A stretch of DNA of 11,521 nucleotides from an uncultured bacterium (GCA_905215575.1 CAJMQV010000054.1:1-11521); one strand, 5' to 3'. Positions 1-7,083 are shown, counted from the first letter of the stretch. Notes: generated by a model from the sequence alone, not told the origin. Program-made: numbers and translations.

Positions 1-34
1 AGCTTCACTATATTCGCGTTTCAATGCCTTGTAA

Positions 35-1726
35 AAGACATCACGTACCAACGGAAAGCCCTATCCCGAACCGCTGATCGGAGCCAACCGTCATCAGGAT
101 TTTGCCGTAATCGGTAACGCACTTTCCAACAGTCTGCACTGGCGCGATGCCAAGAAACTGCGCGATGCCGGTCTGCGTGTGATCCGTAATGCGCATTATC
201 CTCAGGACCCTGCCTTTATGGATGCCTGTGACGAATTAGGACTGTTTGTCATCGTGAACACACCGGGATGGCAGTTCTGGAACGAGGAACCGATCTTTGC
301 CCAGCGGGTATACAGCGATATCCGCAATATGGTGCGCCGCGACCGCAATCATCCTTCCGTATGGCTTTGGGAACCGATTCTGAACGAAACCTGGTATCCG
401 GAGGATTTTGCCAAGAATGTGGTGAATATAGTCCAAGAGGAATATCCTTATCCGTATTGCTATACCGGTTGTGATGTCACCGCCAAGGGACATGAACTCT
501 TCCCCGTGCAGTTCACGCATCCGCTGAACGGTGCCGGTGGGGCCTTCAATACCAATGAACTGAGTCCGGATGTGTCTTATTTTACCCGTGAGTGGGGCGA
601 CAATGTGGACGACTGGAGTTCACATAATTCTCCGAGTCGTGTCAGCCGTTCGTGGGGGGAGGTGCCGATGCTGGTACAGGCACAGGGATATGCCAAGACC
701 GATTATCAGTATACCAACTATGATGCGCTGTACCGTAATCCGAGACAACACGTGGGCGGTTGTTTGTGGCATTCATTCGATCATCAGCGCGGCTATCATC
801 CCGATCCGTTTTATGGCGGTATTATGGATGCTTACCGTCAGCCGAAACTGTCGTACTATATGTTCTGTGCGCAGCGTCCGCCTTATGAAAATCCGGAATT
901 GATTGCCGAAAGCGGACCGATGGTGTATATAGCCCATGCCATGACTCCTTTCTCTCCTAAGGACGTAACGGTTTACAGCAATTGTGATGAAGTGCGTCTG
1001 ACCTGCTGTCAGGGCAGTACTCCTTATATCTATAAGAAAGACAAGCAGGCTGGAGGCATGCCGTCGCCGATTATTGTATTCCCGAATGTGTGGGATGTGA
1101 TGTATGATAAGGAACTGGCTCGTGGAGGAAAGCATGCGGAGTCTTATCTGTTGGCCGAAGGATTGATCGATGGAAAAGTGGTGGCTACCCATAAAGTATA
1201 TCCGGCGCGCCGTCCTTCCAAAATCAAACTGTGGGTGGACAACGAAGGAGTGGAAACCCGGGCAGACGGCTCGGATCTGGTTACCGTAGTGGCTGCCATT
1301 ACAGATGATCAAGGCAATATCAAGCGCTTGAACAACAGTACGATTCGATTTGATATTGAGGGACCGGGCGAACTGGTGGCAGATGAAGAAGACTTCACGA
1401 ACCCGCGTGCCGTACAGTGGGGCACCGCTCCTATATTGGTACGTGCGTTGCCGGAGAGTGGAGAGATTCGGATCAAGGCATCGCTGACTCTGCAAGGAAA
1501 GCATACTCCTGTATCGGGAGAGTTGGTCTTGAAGACTACAGAACCGATGCGTCCGCTTATTGCCGACAAGGAAGAGCTGGAAACCTTATATCAGCAGAAC
1601 CAAACGAAAAAAGAAAACCGACTGCAAACTGGGGATGCTGCTTCAGAGGAGATGCGCCGTTTGCAGCAGGAGCAGAACCGCGAGCGCTTGAAAGAAGTGG
1701 AACAGCAACAAAGTGATTTTGAATAA
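35..1726 (+). CDS. Glycoside hydrolase family 2 (beta-galactosidase/beta-glucuronidase type), 5' partial
   Basis: This is the C-terminal part of a GH2 retaining glycosidase; the sugar it acts on cannot be told from sequence. GH2-like text begins at codon 35 (NGKPYPEPLIGANRHQDFA) and runs into LRVIRNAHYPQDPAF, so the GTG at 179 is internal and not the start. The acid/base glutamate is in ILNETWYP (codon 386-388) and the likely nucleophile is in TREWGDN (codon 590-592). The TIM barrel ends near base 870. A region resembling DUF4982 follows (about 910-1210, KDVTVYSNCDEV), then an Ig-like domain (about 1215-1540, DGSDLVTVVAAITD, FDIEGPGELVA). The last 55 residues are charged and Q/E-rich, probably helical. 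About 563 residues are visible, while whole family members usually have 800-1000. An in-frame TAA at 32-34 separates this frame from the first 31 bases, so the 5' end is broken, misread, or both. The GH2 assignment is secure; the specificity is unknown. Confidence 0.88.
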   Translation, partial: KTSRTNGKPYPEPLIGANRHQDFAVIGNALSNSLHWRDAKKLRDAGLRVIRNAHYPQDPAFMDACDELGLFVIVNTPGWQFWNEEPIFAQRVYSDIRNMVRRDRNHPSVWLWEPILNETWYPEDFAKNVVNIVQEEYPYPYCYTGCDVTAKGHELFPVQFTHPLNGAGGAFNTNELSPDVSYFTREWGDNVDDWSSHNSPSRVSRSWGEVPMLVQAQGYAKTDYQYTNYDALYRNPRQHVGGCLWHSFDHQRGYHPDPFYGGIMDAYRQPKLSYYMFCAQRPPYENPELIAESGPMVYIAHAMTPFSPKDVTVYSNCDEVRLTCCQGSTPYIYKKDKQAGGMPSPIIVFPNVWDVMYDKELARGGKHAESYLLAEGLIDGKVVATHKVYPARRPSKIKLWVDNEGVETRADGSDLVTVVAAITDDQGNIKRLNNSTIRFDIEGPGELVADEEDFTNPRAVQWGTAPILVRALPESGEIRIKASLTLQGKHTPVSGELVLKTTEPMRPLIADKEELETLYQQNQTKKENRLQTGDAASEEMRRLQQEQNRERLKEVEQQQSDFE

Positions 1727-1813
1727 ATCATACAAGAGAAGAAAGGGAAAGAACTAAAACTTTTTTTTTCAAGATATGCACCTTCCATTTGAAAATGGAG
1801 TGTTCTAAAAACT

Positions 1814-1866
1814 AAAGAAAGGATCGTATCGGAACTCGAAAAAGAGCTTGACATGATCCTTTCTTT
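1814..1866. terminator. Perfect 12-bp inverted repeat between convergent genes, possible bidirectional terminator
   Basis: AAAGAAAGGATC (1814-1825) is matched exactly by GATCCTTTCTTT (1855-1866), with a 29-base spacer. The repeat sits between the ends of the GH2 gene (1726) and the zinc-type ATPase gene (1932), which face each other. T-rich sequence follows the stem in both directions (TGTTATTAT on plus, AGTTTTTAG on minus). The stem is AT-rich and the spacer long for an intrinsic terminator, so the role is inferred. The 205-base gap also holds a 9-T run (1761-1769), a smaller hairpin (1779-1802, TCCATT/AATGGA plus CAC/GTG) and a 6-1-6 palindrome, ATACAAATTGTAT (1878-1890). No gene is seen there. 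Confidence 0.4.
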
Positions 1867-1931
1867 TGTTATTATAGATACAAATTGTATTTTTCGAAAG
1901 ATATATGAGGGGATAGTTCTGTTTAACCCCA

Positions 1932-3866
1932 TTAATCAAATCGCATGCGCAGCAGGCGGATGGAATTCAGTACGGCCAGCAGGGCTACGCCAACATCGGC
2001 AAAGACGGCTTCCCACATGTTGGCCACGCCGAATGCACCCAACAGAAGTACGGCTAGCTTGACACCTAACGCCAGAATGATGTTCTGCCATACGATGCGG
2101 CGTGTGGCCTGACTGATGCGCAGGGCAGTGACAATGCGTTCGGGATGGTCGGTTTGCAGAATCACATCAGCCGTTTCAATGGCGGCTTCCGAACCGTTCT
2201 TACCCATGGCAATACCGATGGAACTGAGAGCCAGCGAAGGGGTGTCGTTGATACCGTCGCCCACATAGGCCATCTCGTCCTGCGTTTCCGCTTTAATCCG
2301 TTCTATATGTTTCACTTTATCTTCGGGAAGCAGGTCGCCGTAGATACGGTCTATTCCGATTTCTTTTCCCACTTTCTCGGCCAATTGTTGCTTGTCTCCG
2401 CTCAGCATGACGGTCTGTCCGATGCCGGCTTGCTTGAGTTGTTGTATGGTGCGTGCGGCATCCTCCTTGATGCGGTCGGCAATGAGGAAATAGCCGGCAT
2501 AGGTGCCGTCAATCAGAAGATAGATTACGGTTTCGATGCGCAGGGTTACTTCTTCCGGTACCGATAGGTGGTGTGCCGTCAGCAGATGGGCATTTCCCAT
2601 TTCTATGATATGGCCGTCCACAATACCGGTCAGTCCTTTTCCGGCCACTTCGCGCACCTGTTCGGCGGGTAAGAGTGGAAGGTGTTGCTCTTTTCCATAT
2701 TCCGTAATGGCGTGTGCCACGGGGTGCGAGGACAGTTGTTCCAACGAGCAAGCCAGACTCAAAGCATTGTCCGGTGCATAGGCTTCCAAATGAGTTTCCA
2801 AAACAGTGAAATCACCGTAAGTCAGGGTACCGGTCTTGTCGAAGACAATAGCTTTCAGATGCGGGAATCGGTCCATGAAACTGGCTCCCTTGAACAGGAT
2901 GCCCTGACGGGAAGCGGTGCCGATTCCGCTGAAATAAGCCAAGGGAATGGAGATGACGAGCGCACAAGGGCAGGAGATAACCAGGAAAATCAGAGCACGG
3001 TAAACCCAGTCGGTGATTTGGACATCGGCCAAAAACAGCGGAGGCAGTACGGCAATGAGCAGAGCCAGTACGAAGACCGTGGGAGTATAGACACGGGCCA
3101 GACGGCGGATCATCAGTTCGGTGGCTGACTTTCGTGAGCGAGCCTCACGTACCAGTTCAAGGATTCGGGCACGGGCGCTGTCCTCGTAACGGTGGGTCAC
3201 CTGCATCTCGATAACATGTTCCTCGTTGATCATTCCGGCCAAAAGCGCATCGCCACGGTGCTTGCTTTGGGGAACGCTTTCGCCCGTAAGAGCCGCCGTG
3301 TTGAAGCGTCCCTTGTCAGACAGCAGAATGCCGTCCAGCGGAATCTGATTGCCTGCTTGCAGACGGATGGTTTCGTTTACCTGAATCTGTTCTGGCAAGT
3401 CGTGTGTCCACGCACCGTTTCGGAATACCTCCACTTGTTGTTCCTTCATGTCGAGCAGAGAGTCGATGTGACTTTGGGCCTGACGTACGGCGCGTTCCTG
3501 AAATTCTTCTCCGATGGTGTAGAACAACATCACGGCTACGGCCTCGGCAAATTCGCCGATACAGAAAGCGCCAACGGTTGCCAGTGCCATCAGTATGAAT
3601 TCATTGAACCAGTCGCCATGGCGCATTCCGCTCCACGCATGCTTCCACACCGGCCAGCCTACGGGCAGATAGGCCAGCGCATACAGGATGCGTGCCGGCA
3701 GGGTTTGAGCAAACAGATGCTCGGCGATGAGGCCTCCGCCAAACAGCAGGGCGGTGATCAGAACCGGGAGCCAGGCTTGCATGCCGTGAGCTTCGTGGTG
3801 GTCGTGATGACTGTGGCAGGAGCATCCGCCGCTGCAACAGCATTCTTCATGATCATGTGGTTTCAT
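1932..3866 (-). CDS. zntA: P1B-type heavy-metal ATPase, Zn/Cd/Pb exporter class
   Basis: Inner-membrane pump of 644 residues that exports Zn2+, Cd2+ or Pb2+ using ATP. Motifs in order: actuator TGES (194-197), metal-binding CPC in the sixth helix (299-301), phosphorylation site DKTGT (D343), SSHP (H381-P382), GDGIND (536-541). The last two helices carry a lysine (K603 in GVKLA) and an aspartate (D624 in FADVG), the P1B-2 signature, rather than the YN/MxxSS pattern of copper pumps. There is no HMA domain; instead the first 27 residues hold 8 His and 5 Cys. I chose the ATG at 3864-3866 because an in-frame ATG 66 bases upstream (3930-3932) would lie beyond the -7 box at 3897-3904, and the His/Cys tail starts directly after the chosen ATG. 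The ribosome site is A-rich (AAAGAAA). The gene is divergent from the HMA-AraC regulator, its probable controller. The symbol is given by class. Confidence 0.93.
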   Translation of the reverse strand: MKPHDHEECCCSGGCSCHSHHDHHEAHGMQAWLPVLITALLFGGGLIAEHLFAQTLPARILYALAYLPVGWPVWKHAWSGMRHGDWFNEFILMALATVGAFCIGEFAEAVAVMLFYTIGEEFQERAVRQAQSHIDSLLDMKEQQVEVFRNGAWTHDLPEQIQVNETIRLQAGNQIPLDGILLSDKGRFNTAALTGESVPQSKHRGDALLAGMINEEHVIEMQVTHRYEDSARARILELVREARSRKSATELMIRRLARVYTPTVFVLALLIAVLPPLFLADVQITDWVYRALIFLVISCPCALVISIPLAYFSGIGTASRQGILFKGASFMDRFPHLKAIVFDKTGTLTYGDFTVLETHLEAYAPDNALSLACSLEQLSSHPVAHAITEYGKEQHLPLLPAEQVREVAGKGLTGIVDGHIIEMGNAHLLTAHHLSVPEEVTLRIETVIYLLIDGTYAGYFLIADRIKEDAARTIQQLKQAGIGQTVMLSGDKQQLAEKVGKEIGIDRIYGDLLPEDKVKHIERIKAETQDEMAYVGDGINDTPSLALSSIGIAMGKNGSEAAIETADVILQTDHPERIVTALRISQATRRIVWQNIILALGVKLAVLLLGAFGVANMWEAVFADVGVALLAVLNSIRLLRMRFD

Positions 3867-3896
3867 TTTCTTTGTTGTTTTATGGATTTCTGAAGG

Positions 3897-3904
3897 CAAA
3901 GATA
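3897..3904 (-). promoter_or_regulatory. -7 box of the zinc-type ATPase promoter
   Basis: Reading on the minus strand this is TATCTTTG, an exact match to the Bacteroidetes -7 consensus TAnnTTTG. Transcription would start near 3890, giving a leader of about 25 bases before the ATG at 3866. No good -33 TTTG lies 19-21 bases upstream; the nearest, on the minus strand at 3930-3933, is 25 bases away. That would fit a promoter needing an activator, though this is inference. Confidence 0.7.
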
Positions 3905-3916
3905 GAATCTTTCTGA

Positions 3917-3931
3917 TGCAATTTGGTTGCA
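3917..3931. promoter_or_regulatory. TGCAA-N5-TTGCA palindrome, candidate operator
   Basis: A perfect 5-5-5 inverted repeat lies in the 33 bases between the two outward-facing -7 boxes, where both -33 regions must fall. A second repeat, TTTG-GTTG-CAAA (3922-3933), overlaps it. A protein bound here could control both the zinc-type ATPase and the regulator. The HMA-AraC protein is the obvious candidate by position, but no known site for it is available to compare. Confidence 0.45.
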
Positions 3932-3937
3932 AATGCG

Positions 3938-3945
3938 TATCTTTG
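3938..3945 (+). promoter_or_regulatory. -7 box of the HMA-AraC regulator promoter
   Basis: TATCTTTG is an exact TAnnTTTG match and identical to the box on the other strand at 3897-3904. Transcription would begin near 3952, about 27 bases before the ATG at 3979. The in-frame upstream ATG at 3916 lies before this box and so cannot be the start of a transcript from it. A consensus -33 TTTG at the usual distance is not seen; one at 3922-3925 is too close. Confidence 0.7.
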
Positions 3946-3962
3946 TCTGACCAAAGAGGTTT

Positions 3963-3969
3963 GAAGGAG
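3963..3969 (+). promoter_or_regulatory. Ribosome-binding site of the HMA-AraC regulator
   Basis: GAAGGAG ends 9 bases before the ATG at 3979. It is stronger than most sites in this window and supports 3979, not 3916, as the start. Confidence 0.7.
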
Positions 3970-3978
3970 TATTTGTTT

Positions 3979-4551
3979 ATGGAAAAAGAGTTTGTTCTTT
4001 ATATTAAGAATATGGTGTGCAACCGCTGCATCTGGGTGGTGCAGGAGCTGCTCCGTGAGTTGCAGGTGCCTTATCTGCGGGTGGAGTTGGGGCAGGTGGT
4101 ACTGTCTGCTCCCTTGTCTGAGTCCGTACGGCAGGAGCTGGCAAAGCGTCTGGAGCAGCATGGCTTTCTGTTGTTGGCCGACCGTAAAGAGCAACTAGTG
4201 GCGCTGATCCGCTCTGCCGTTATCCGGATGGTGCGAAACGAGGATATACAGGAAGACCAGAATCTTTCTGCTGTCCTTACGGAAACCTGTCATATGGATT
4301 ACAGTGCCTTGAGCAAACTCTTCTCCGAGCAGACTTCGATGACCGTGGAGCAGTATCATATTCTTCAGAAAGTGGAGCGCGTGAAGGAACTGTTGTCTTA
4401 TGGTGAACTCACATTGGCCGAAATTGCTGACCGGGTACACTATTCCAGTCAGGCGCATCTCTGTGCCCAGTTCAAGAAGATTACCGGGATGACACCCACC
4501 CAATACCGCAAGCAGAAGAACCATCCCCGCAGTCCACTGGACGAGGTATGA
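3979..4551 (+). CDS. AraC-type regulator with an N-terminal HMA (CxxC) metal-binding domain
   Basis: Cytoplasmic transcription regulator of 190 residues, here proposed as a metal-responsive one-component switch. Residues 1-70 fit an HMA domain: KNMVCNRC carries the metal-site cysteines C14 and C17, followed by a helix, two strands (YLRVELGQVVLSAPL), a second helix (SESVRQELAKRLEQHGF) and a last strand (LLLADRK). Residues about 80-180 are an AraC/XylS DNA-binding domain with two helix-turn-helix units; the second is LTLAEIADRVHYSSQAHLCAQF and ends in the family hallmark GMTPTQYRK. There is no AraC-type sugar-binding cupin domain. The gene lies back to back with the Zn-class ATPase gene and 75 bases before copA, on the same strand, so transcription could continue into copA. 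Both domain calls are sound from motifs. The metal sensed, whether it activates or represses, and its targets are inferred from context only. Confidence 0.88.
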   Translation: MEKEFVLYIKNMVCNRCIWVVQELLRELQVPYLRVELGQVVLSAPLSESVRQELAKRLEQHGFLLLADRKEQLVALIRSAVIRMVRNEDIQEDQNLSAVLTETCHMDYSALSKLFSEQTSMTVEQYHILQKVERVKELLSYGELTLAEIADRVHYSSQAHLCAQFKKITGMTPTQYRKQKNHPRSPLDEV

Positions 4552-4568
4552 TATAAAAAATATCCCGA

Positions 4569-4581
4569 ATTATGTAATAAT
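4569..4581. promoter_or_regulatory. ATTAT-GTA-ATAAT inverted repeat in the copA promoter
   Basis: A 5-3-5 inverted repeat ends 18 bases before the copA -7 box, where the -33 contact would normally be. Its TGTAATAAT (4573-4581) recurs in the palindrome at 7176-7188 upstream of the peptide-receptor unit. It could be an operator, but short AT-rich repeats arise easily by chance. Confidence 0.25.
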
Positions 4582-4599
4582 CTTCCTTCATGGCGCTTG

Positions 4600-4607
4600 T
4601 ATTTTTG
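4600..4607 (+). promoter_or_regulatory. -7 box of the copA promoter
   Basis: TATTTTTG matches TAnnTTTG and would start transcription about 12 bases before the ATG at 4627. No TTTG is seen about 20 bases upstream. The regulator gene has no visible terminator in the 75-base gap, so copA may be transcribed both from here and by read-through. A Shine-Dalgarno-like AAGGA (4616-4620) lies 6 bases before the ATG. Confidence 0.55.
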
Positions 4608-4626
4608 CAGTAAAAAAGGATAGGAT

Positions 4627-7083
4627 ATGCAAGATACAACAAAAGAAACCCGAATCTTTCCGGTTGTGGGGATGAGTTGTGCGGCCTGTGCCGTACGGGT
4701 AGAGAAGGAATTGTCCAAGGTGACGGGTGTCAGTCAGGCCGGTGTGAACTTTGCGGCTTCGAATGTGCGGGTGGTTTTCGACAACAGCAGTTGTTCGCCC
4801 GAACAGTTGCGTCAGGCACTGCAATCAGCCGGATATGATCTGATTCTGGAAACGGAGCAGTCGGAGAAAGACGCTGTGGAGCAGATGCATCTGAAACGGA
4901 TGCACCGCCTGAAGCGGCATGCCATCAGCGCTTTGGTACTTTCAGTGCCGGTTGTGGTGCTGAGTATGTTTTTCATGGACTGGGCTTATAGCGCGGCGAT
5001 TTCCTGTGTTCTGTCAACGGTGGTGCTGTTTTTCTTCGGACGAGTGTTCTACATCAACGCCTGGAAACAGTTGCGTCACGGTGCGGTGAATATGGACACC
5101 TTGGTGGCCAACAGTACCGGAGTGGCTTATCTGTTCAGTCTGTTCAACTTGTTTTTCCCTGAATTCTGGTTGAGTCGTGGTCTGGAGCCGCATGTTTATT
5201 TTGAGGCTTGCAGCGTAATTGTGGCTTTTATCTTGCTGGGCCGTTTTATGGAAGAGCGTGCCAAAGGCAATACTTCGGCTGCAATCCGCAAGCTGATGGG
5301 ATTGCAGCCCCGCATCGTGTCGGTGTGCCGTGCGGACGGCAGTGTGGAACAGTTGCCGTTGGCACAAGTGGAGCCGGGCATGCAATTGCTGGTCAAACCC
5401 GGTGAGAAGATCGCTGTGGACGGTGCTTTGGTTTCGGGTGACTCATTTGTCAACGAAAGCATGCTGACGGGCGAATCACTTCCGGTGCGCAAGCGTCCGG
5501 GAGCAAAGGTTTTTGCCGGTACAGTCAATCTGAAAGGTTCGTTCGTTTTCGAGGCGGCCAAGGTGGGAGCGGACACGCTTCTGGCACAGATTATCCGTCA
5601 GGTGCAGGAAGCGCAGGGCAGCAAGGCTCCCGTTCAGCGACTGGTGGACCGCATCGCATCGGTTTTTGTTCCTGTAGTCATGGGCATATCACTCATTACT
5701 CTCCTGGCGTGGGGATTGCTGAAACCCGAAGACGGTTGGGTTTTCGGTATTCTGTCTATGGTAACCGTGCTGATCATTGCCTGTCCCTGTGCGCTGGGAC
5801 TGGCTACTCCTACAGCGATTATGGTGGGAATCGGTAAGGGAGCTGAACTGGGAATTCTGGTAAAAGATGCGCAGAGTCTGGAAACAGCCCGTAAAATTGA
5901 TACCGTAGTGCTCGACAAGACCGGCACCATTACTGAGGGCCGTCCGGTGCTGACCGACTGCATTTGGAAGGAAGGAGCTTCCTCTTTACGCCGTGTGTTT
6001 TATAGTTTGGAGCGCTGTTCCGAGCATCCGTTGGCCGAGGCTGTGGTCCAGTCCTTCCGCAATGTTTCCACACTTCCGGTAGCGGACTTTGTCAGTCACA
6101 CCGGTTGCGGTATCAGCGGACGGGTAGACGGTAAAACCTATTTTGCAGGAAGTGTGAACTGGTTGCGCGAGCAGGGTATCGTTTTGGATAAAGAACAGGA
6201 AAGCGCCTGCCGTCGTTTGGCAGGTGAGGCCAAGACCGTGATCGCTTTTGCCGATGAGACAACTGTGCTTGCTGTGTGTGGCATCCGTGATGCGGTGAAA
6301 GCGACCTCTGTTGAGGCCATAAAGATGTTACAGGAACGTGGTATCCGCCTAGTGATGCTGACGGGTGACCATGAGGCCACGGCACGTTCCATTGCCCGTG
6401 AAGTGGGAATCACCGAAATGAAAGCCTCTCTTTTGCCACAGCAGAAAAATGAATATGTCCGTCAGCTTCAGGCCGAGGGAGCGTGTGTAGCTATGGTGGG
6501 TGATGGAATCAACGACAGTGCAGCTCTGGCCAGTGCAGATTTGGGAATAGCCATGGGGCAGGGAAGTGATATCGCGATGGATGTGGCCAAAATGACGATT
6601 ATCTCTTCCGATTTACGCAAGATTGTCGATGCGATAGAGTTGTCGCAGGTCACGGTTCGCACCATCCGTCAGAATCTCTTCTGGGCCTTTATCTATAATA
6701 TAATCGGAATTCCTGTGGCTGCCGGTGCTCTTTATCCGTTGTGGGGCTTCCTGCTGAACCCGATGCTTGCCGGAGCGGCTATGGCGATGAGTAGCGTCAG
6801 TGTGGTGACCAACAGTTTGCGCCTGCATGTTTCTTCTTTGAGTTCTACCGGGACAGTAACCGACAGTCAGTTGGTGCGCAAACGCTATCAGGTGGAAGGC
6901 ATGATGTGCGACCACTGCCGTCAGCATGTGGAGCAGGCCCTGAATGCCTTGGATGGTGTATTGGCAACGGTTACTCTGGAACCGCCTGTTGCCACCATCG
7001 ACTTTGCCCAAGCACCGCTTTCTGTCGAGCAATTGCAGGAAGCACTGTCAAAGGCCGGAAAATATTCGATTAAGGAAATATAA
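4627..7083 (+). CDS. copA: Copper-exporting P1B ATPase (CopA class) with N- and C-terminal HMA domains
   Basis: Inner-membrane pump of 818 residues that exports Cu+ (or Ag+) from the cytoplasm. An N-terminal HMA domain carries GMSCAAC (C18, C21). Next come the membrane helices with the actuator TGES (281-284), CPC in the sixth helix (386-388), the phosphorylation aspartate D430 in DKTGTIT, SEHP (H467-P468) and GDGIND (625-630). The seventh helix has YNIIGIP (Y690, N691) and the eighth MAMSS (M721, S722), the P1B-1 copper signature. A second HMA domain with GMMCDHC (C761, C764) follows the last helix at about 752-818; most bacterial CopA proteins carry HMA domains only at the N-terminus. The gene follows the HMA-AraC regulator by 75 bases and ends just before a strong terminator. 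The ATG at 4627 has AAGGA 6 bases upstream and puts the HMA domain at a normal distance. The copper class is well supported. Confidence 0.95.
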   Translation: MQDTTKETRIFPVVGMSCAACAVRVEKELSKVTGVSQAGVNFAASNVRVVFDNSSCSPEQLRQALQSAGYDLILETEQSEKDAVEQMHLKRMHRLKRHAISALVLSVPVVVLSMFFMDWAYSAAISCVLSTVVLFFFGRVFYINAWKQLRHGAVNMDTLVANSTGVAYLFSLFNLFFPEFWLSRGLEPHVYFEACSVIVAFILLGRFMEERAKGNTSAAIRKLMGLQPRIVSVCRADGSVEQLPLAQVEPGMQLLVKPGEKIAVDGALVSGDSFVNESMLTGESLPVRKRPGAKVFAGTVNLKGSFVFEAAKVGADTLLAQIIRQVQEAQGSKAPVQRLVDRIASVFVPVVMGISLITLLAWGLLKPEDGWVFGILSMVTVLIIACPCALGLATPTAIMVGIGKGAELGILVKDAQSLETARKIDTVVLDKTGTITEGRPVLTDCIWKEGASSLRRVFYSLERCSEHPLAEAVVQSFRNVSTLPVADFVSHTGCGISGRVDGKTYFAGSVNWLREQGIVLDKEQESACRRLAGEAKTVIAFADETTVLAVCGIRDAVKATSVEAIKMLQERGIRLVMLTGDHEATARSIAREVGITEMKASLLPQQKNEYVRQLQAEGACVAMVGDGINDSAALASADLGIAMGQGSDIAMDVAKMTIISSDLRKIVDAIELSQVTVRTIRQNLFWAFIYNIIGIPVAAGALYPLWGFLLNPMLAGAAMAMSSVSVVTNSLRLHVSSLSSTGTVTDSQLVRKRYQVEGMMCDHCRQHVEQALNALDGVLATVTLEPPVATIDFAQAPLSVEQLQEALSKAGKYSIKEI

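Noticed and set aside
773..1504. 243-codon open frame on the minus strand
   Set aside because: Antisense to the GH2 gene; the composition is typical of a shadow frame and no motif is seen.
1848..1875. TTGACA-N16-TATTAT, resembling an Escherichia coli sigma-70 promoter
   Set aside because: The main Bacteroidetes sigma factor uses TTTG/TAnnTTTG. The site points into the end of a convergent gene and only a short meaningless frame (1853-2062) follows.
3192..3893. 233-codon open frame on the plus strand
   Set aside because: It is antisense to the zinc-class ATPase gene, whose motifs are unmistakable. The translation has no recognisable domain and no promoter or ribosome site.
3916..3978. Upstream in-frame ATG for the regulator (3916) and, on the minus strand, for the zinc-class ATPase (3932)
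   Set aside because: Both lie upstream of the matching -7 boxes and would overlap each other. The downstream starts have leaders of about 25 bases, and a good GAAGGAG site in the case of the regulator.
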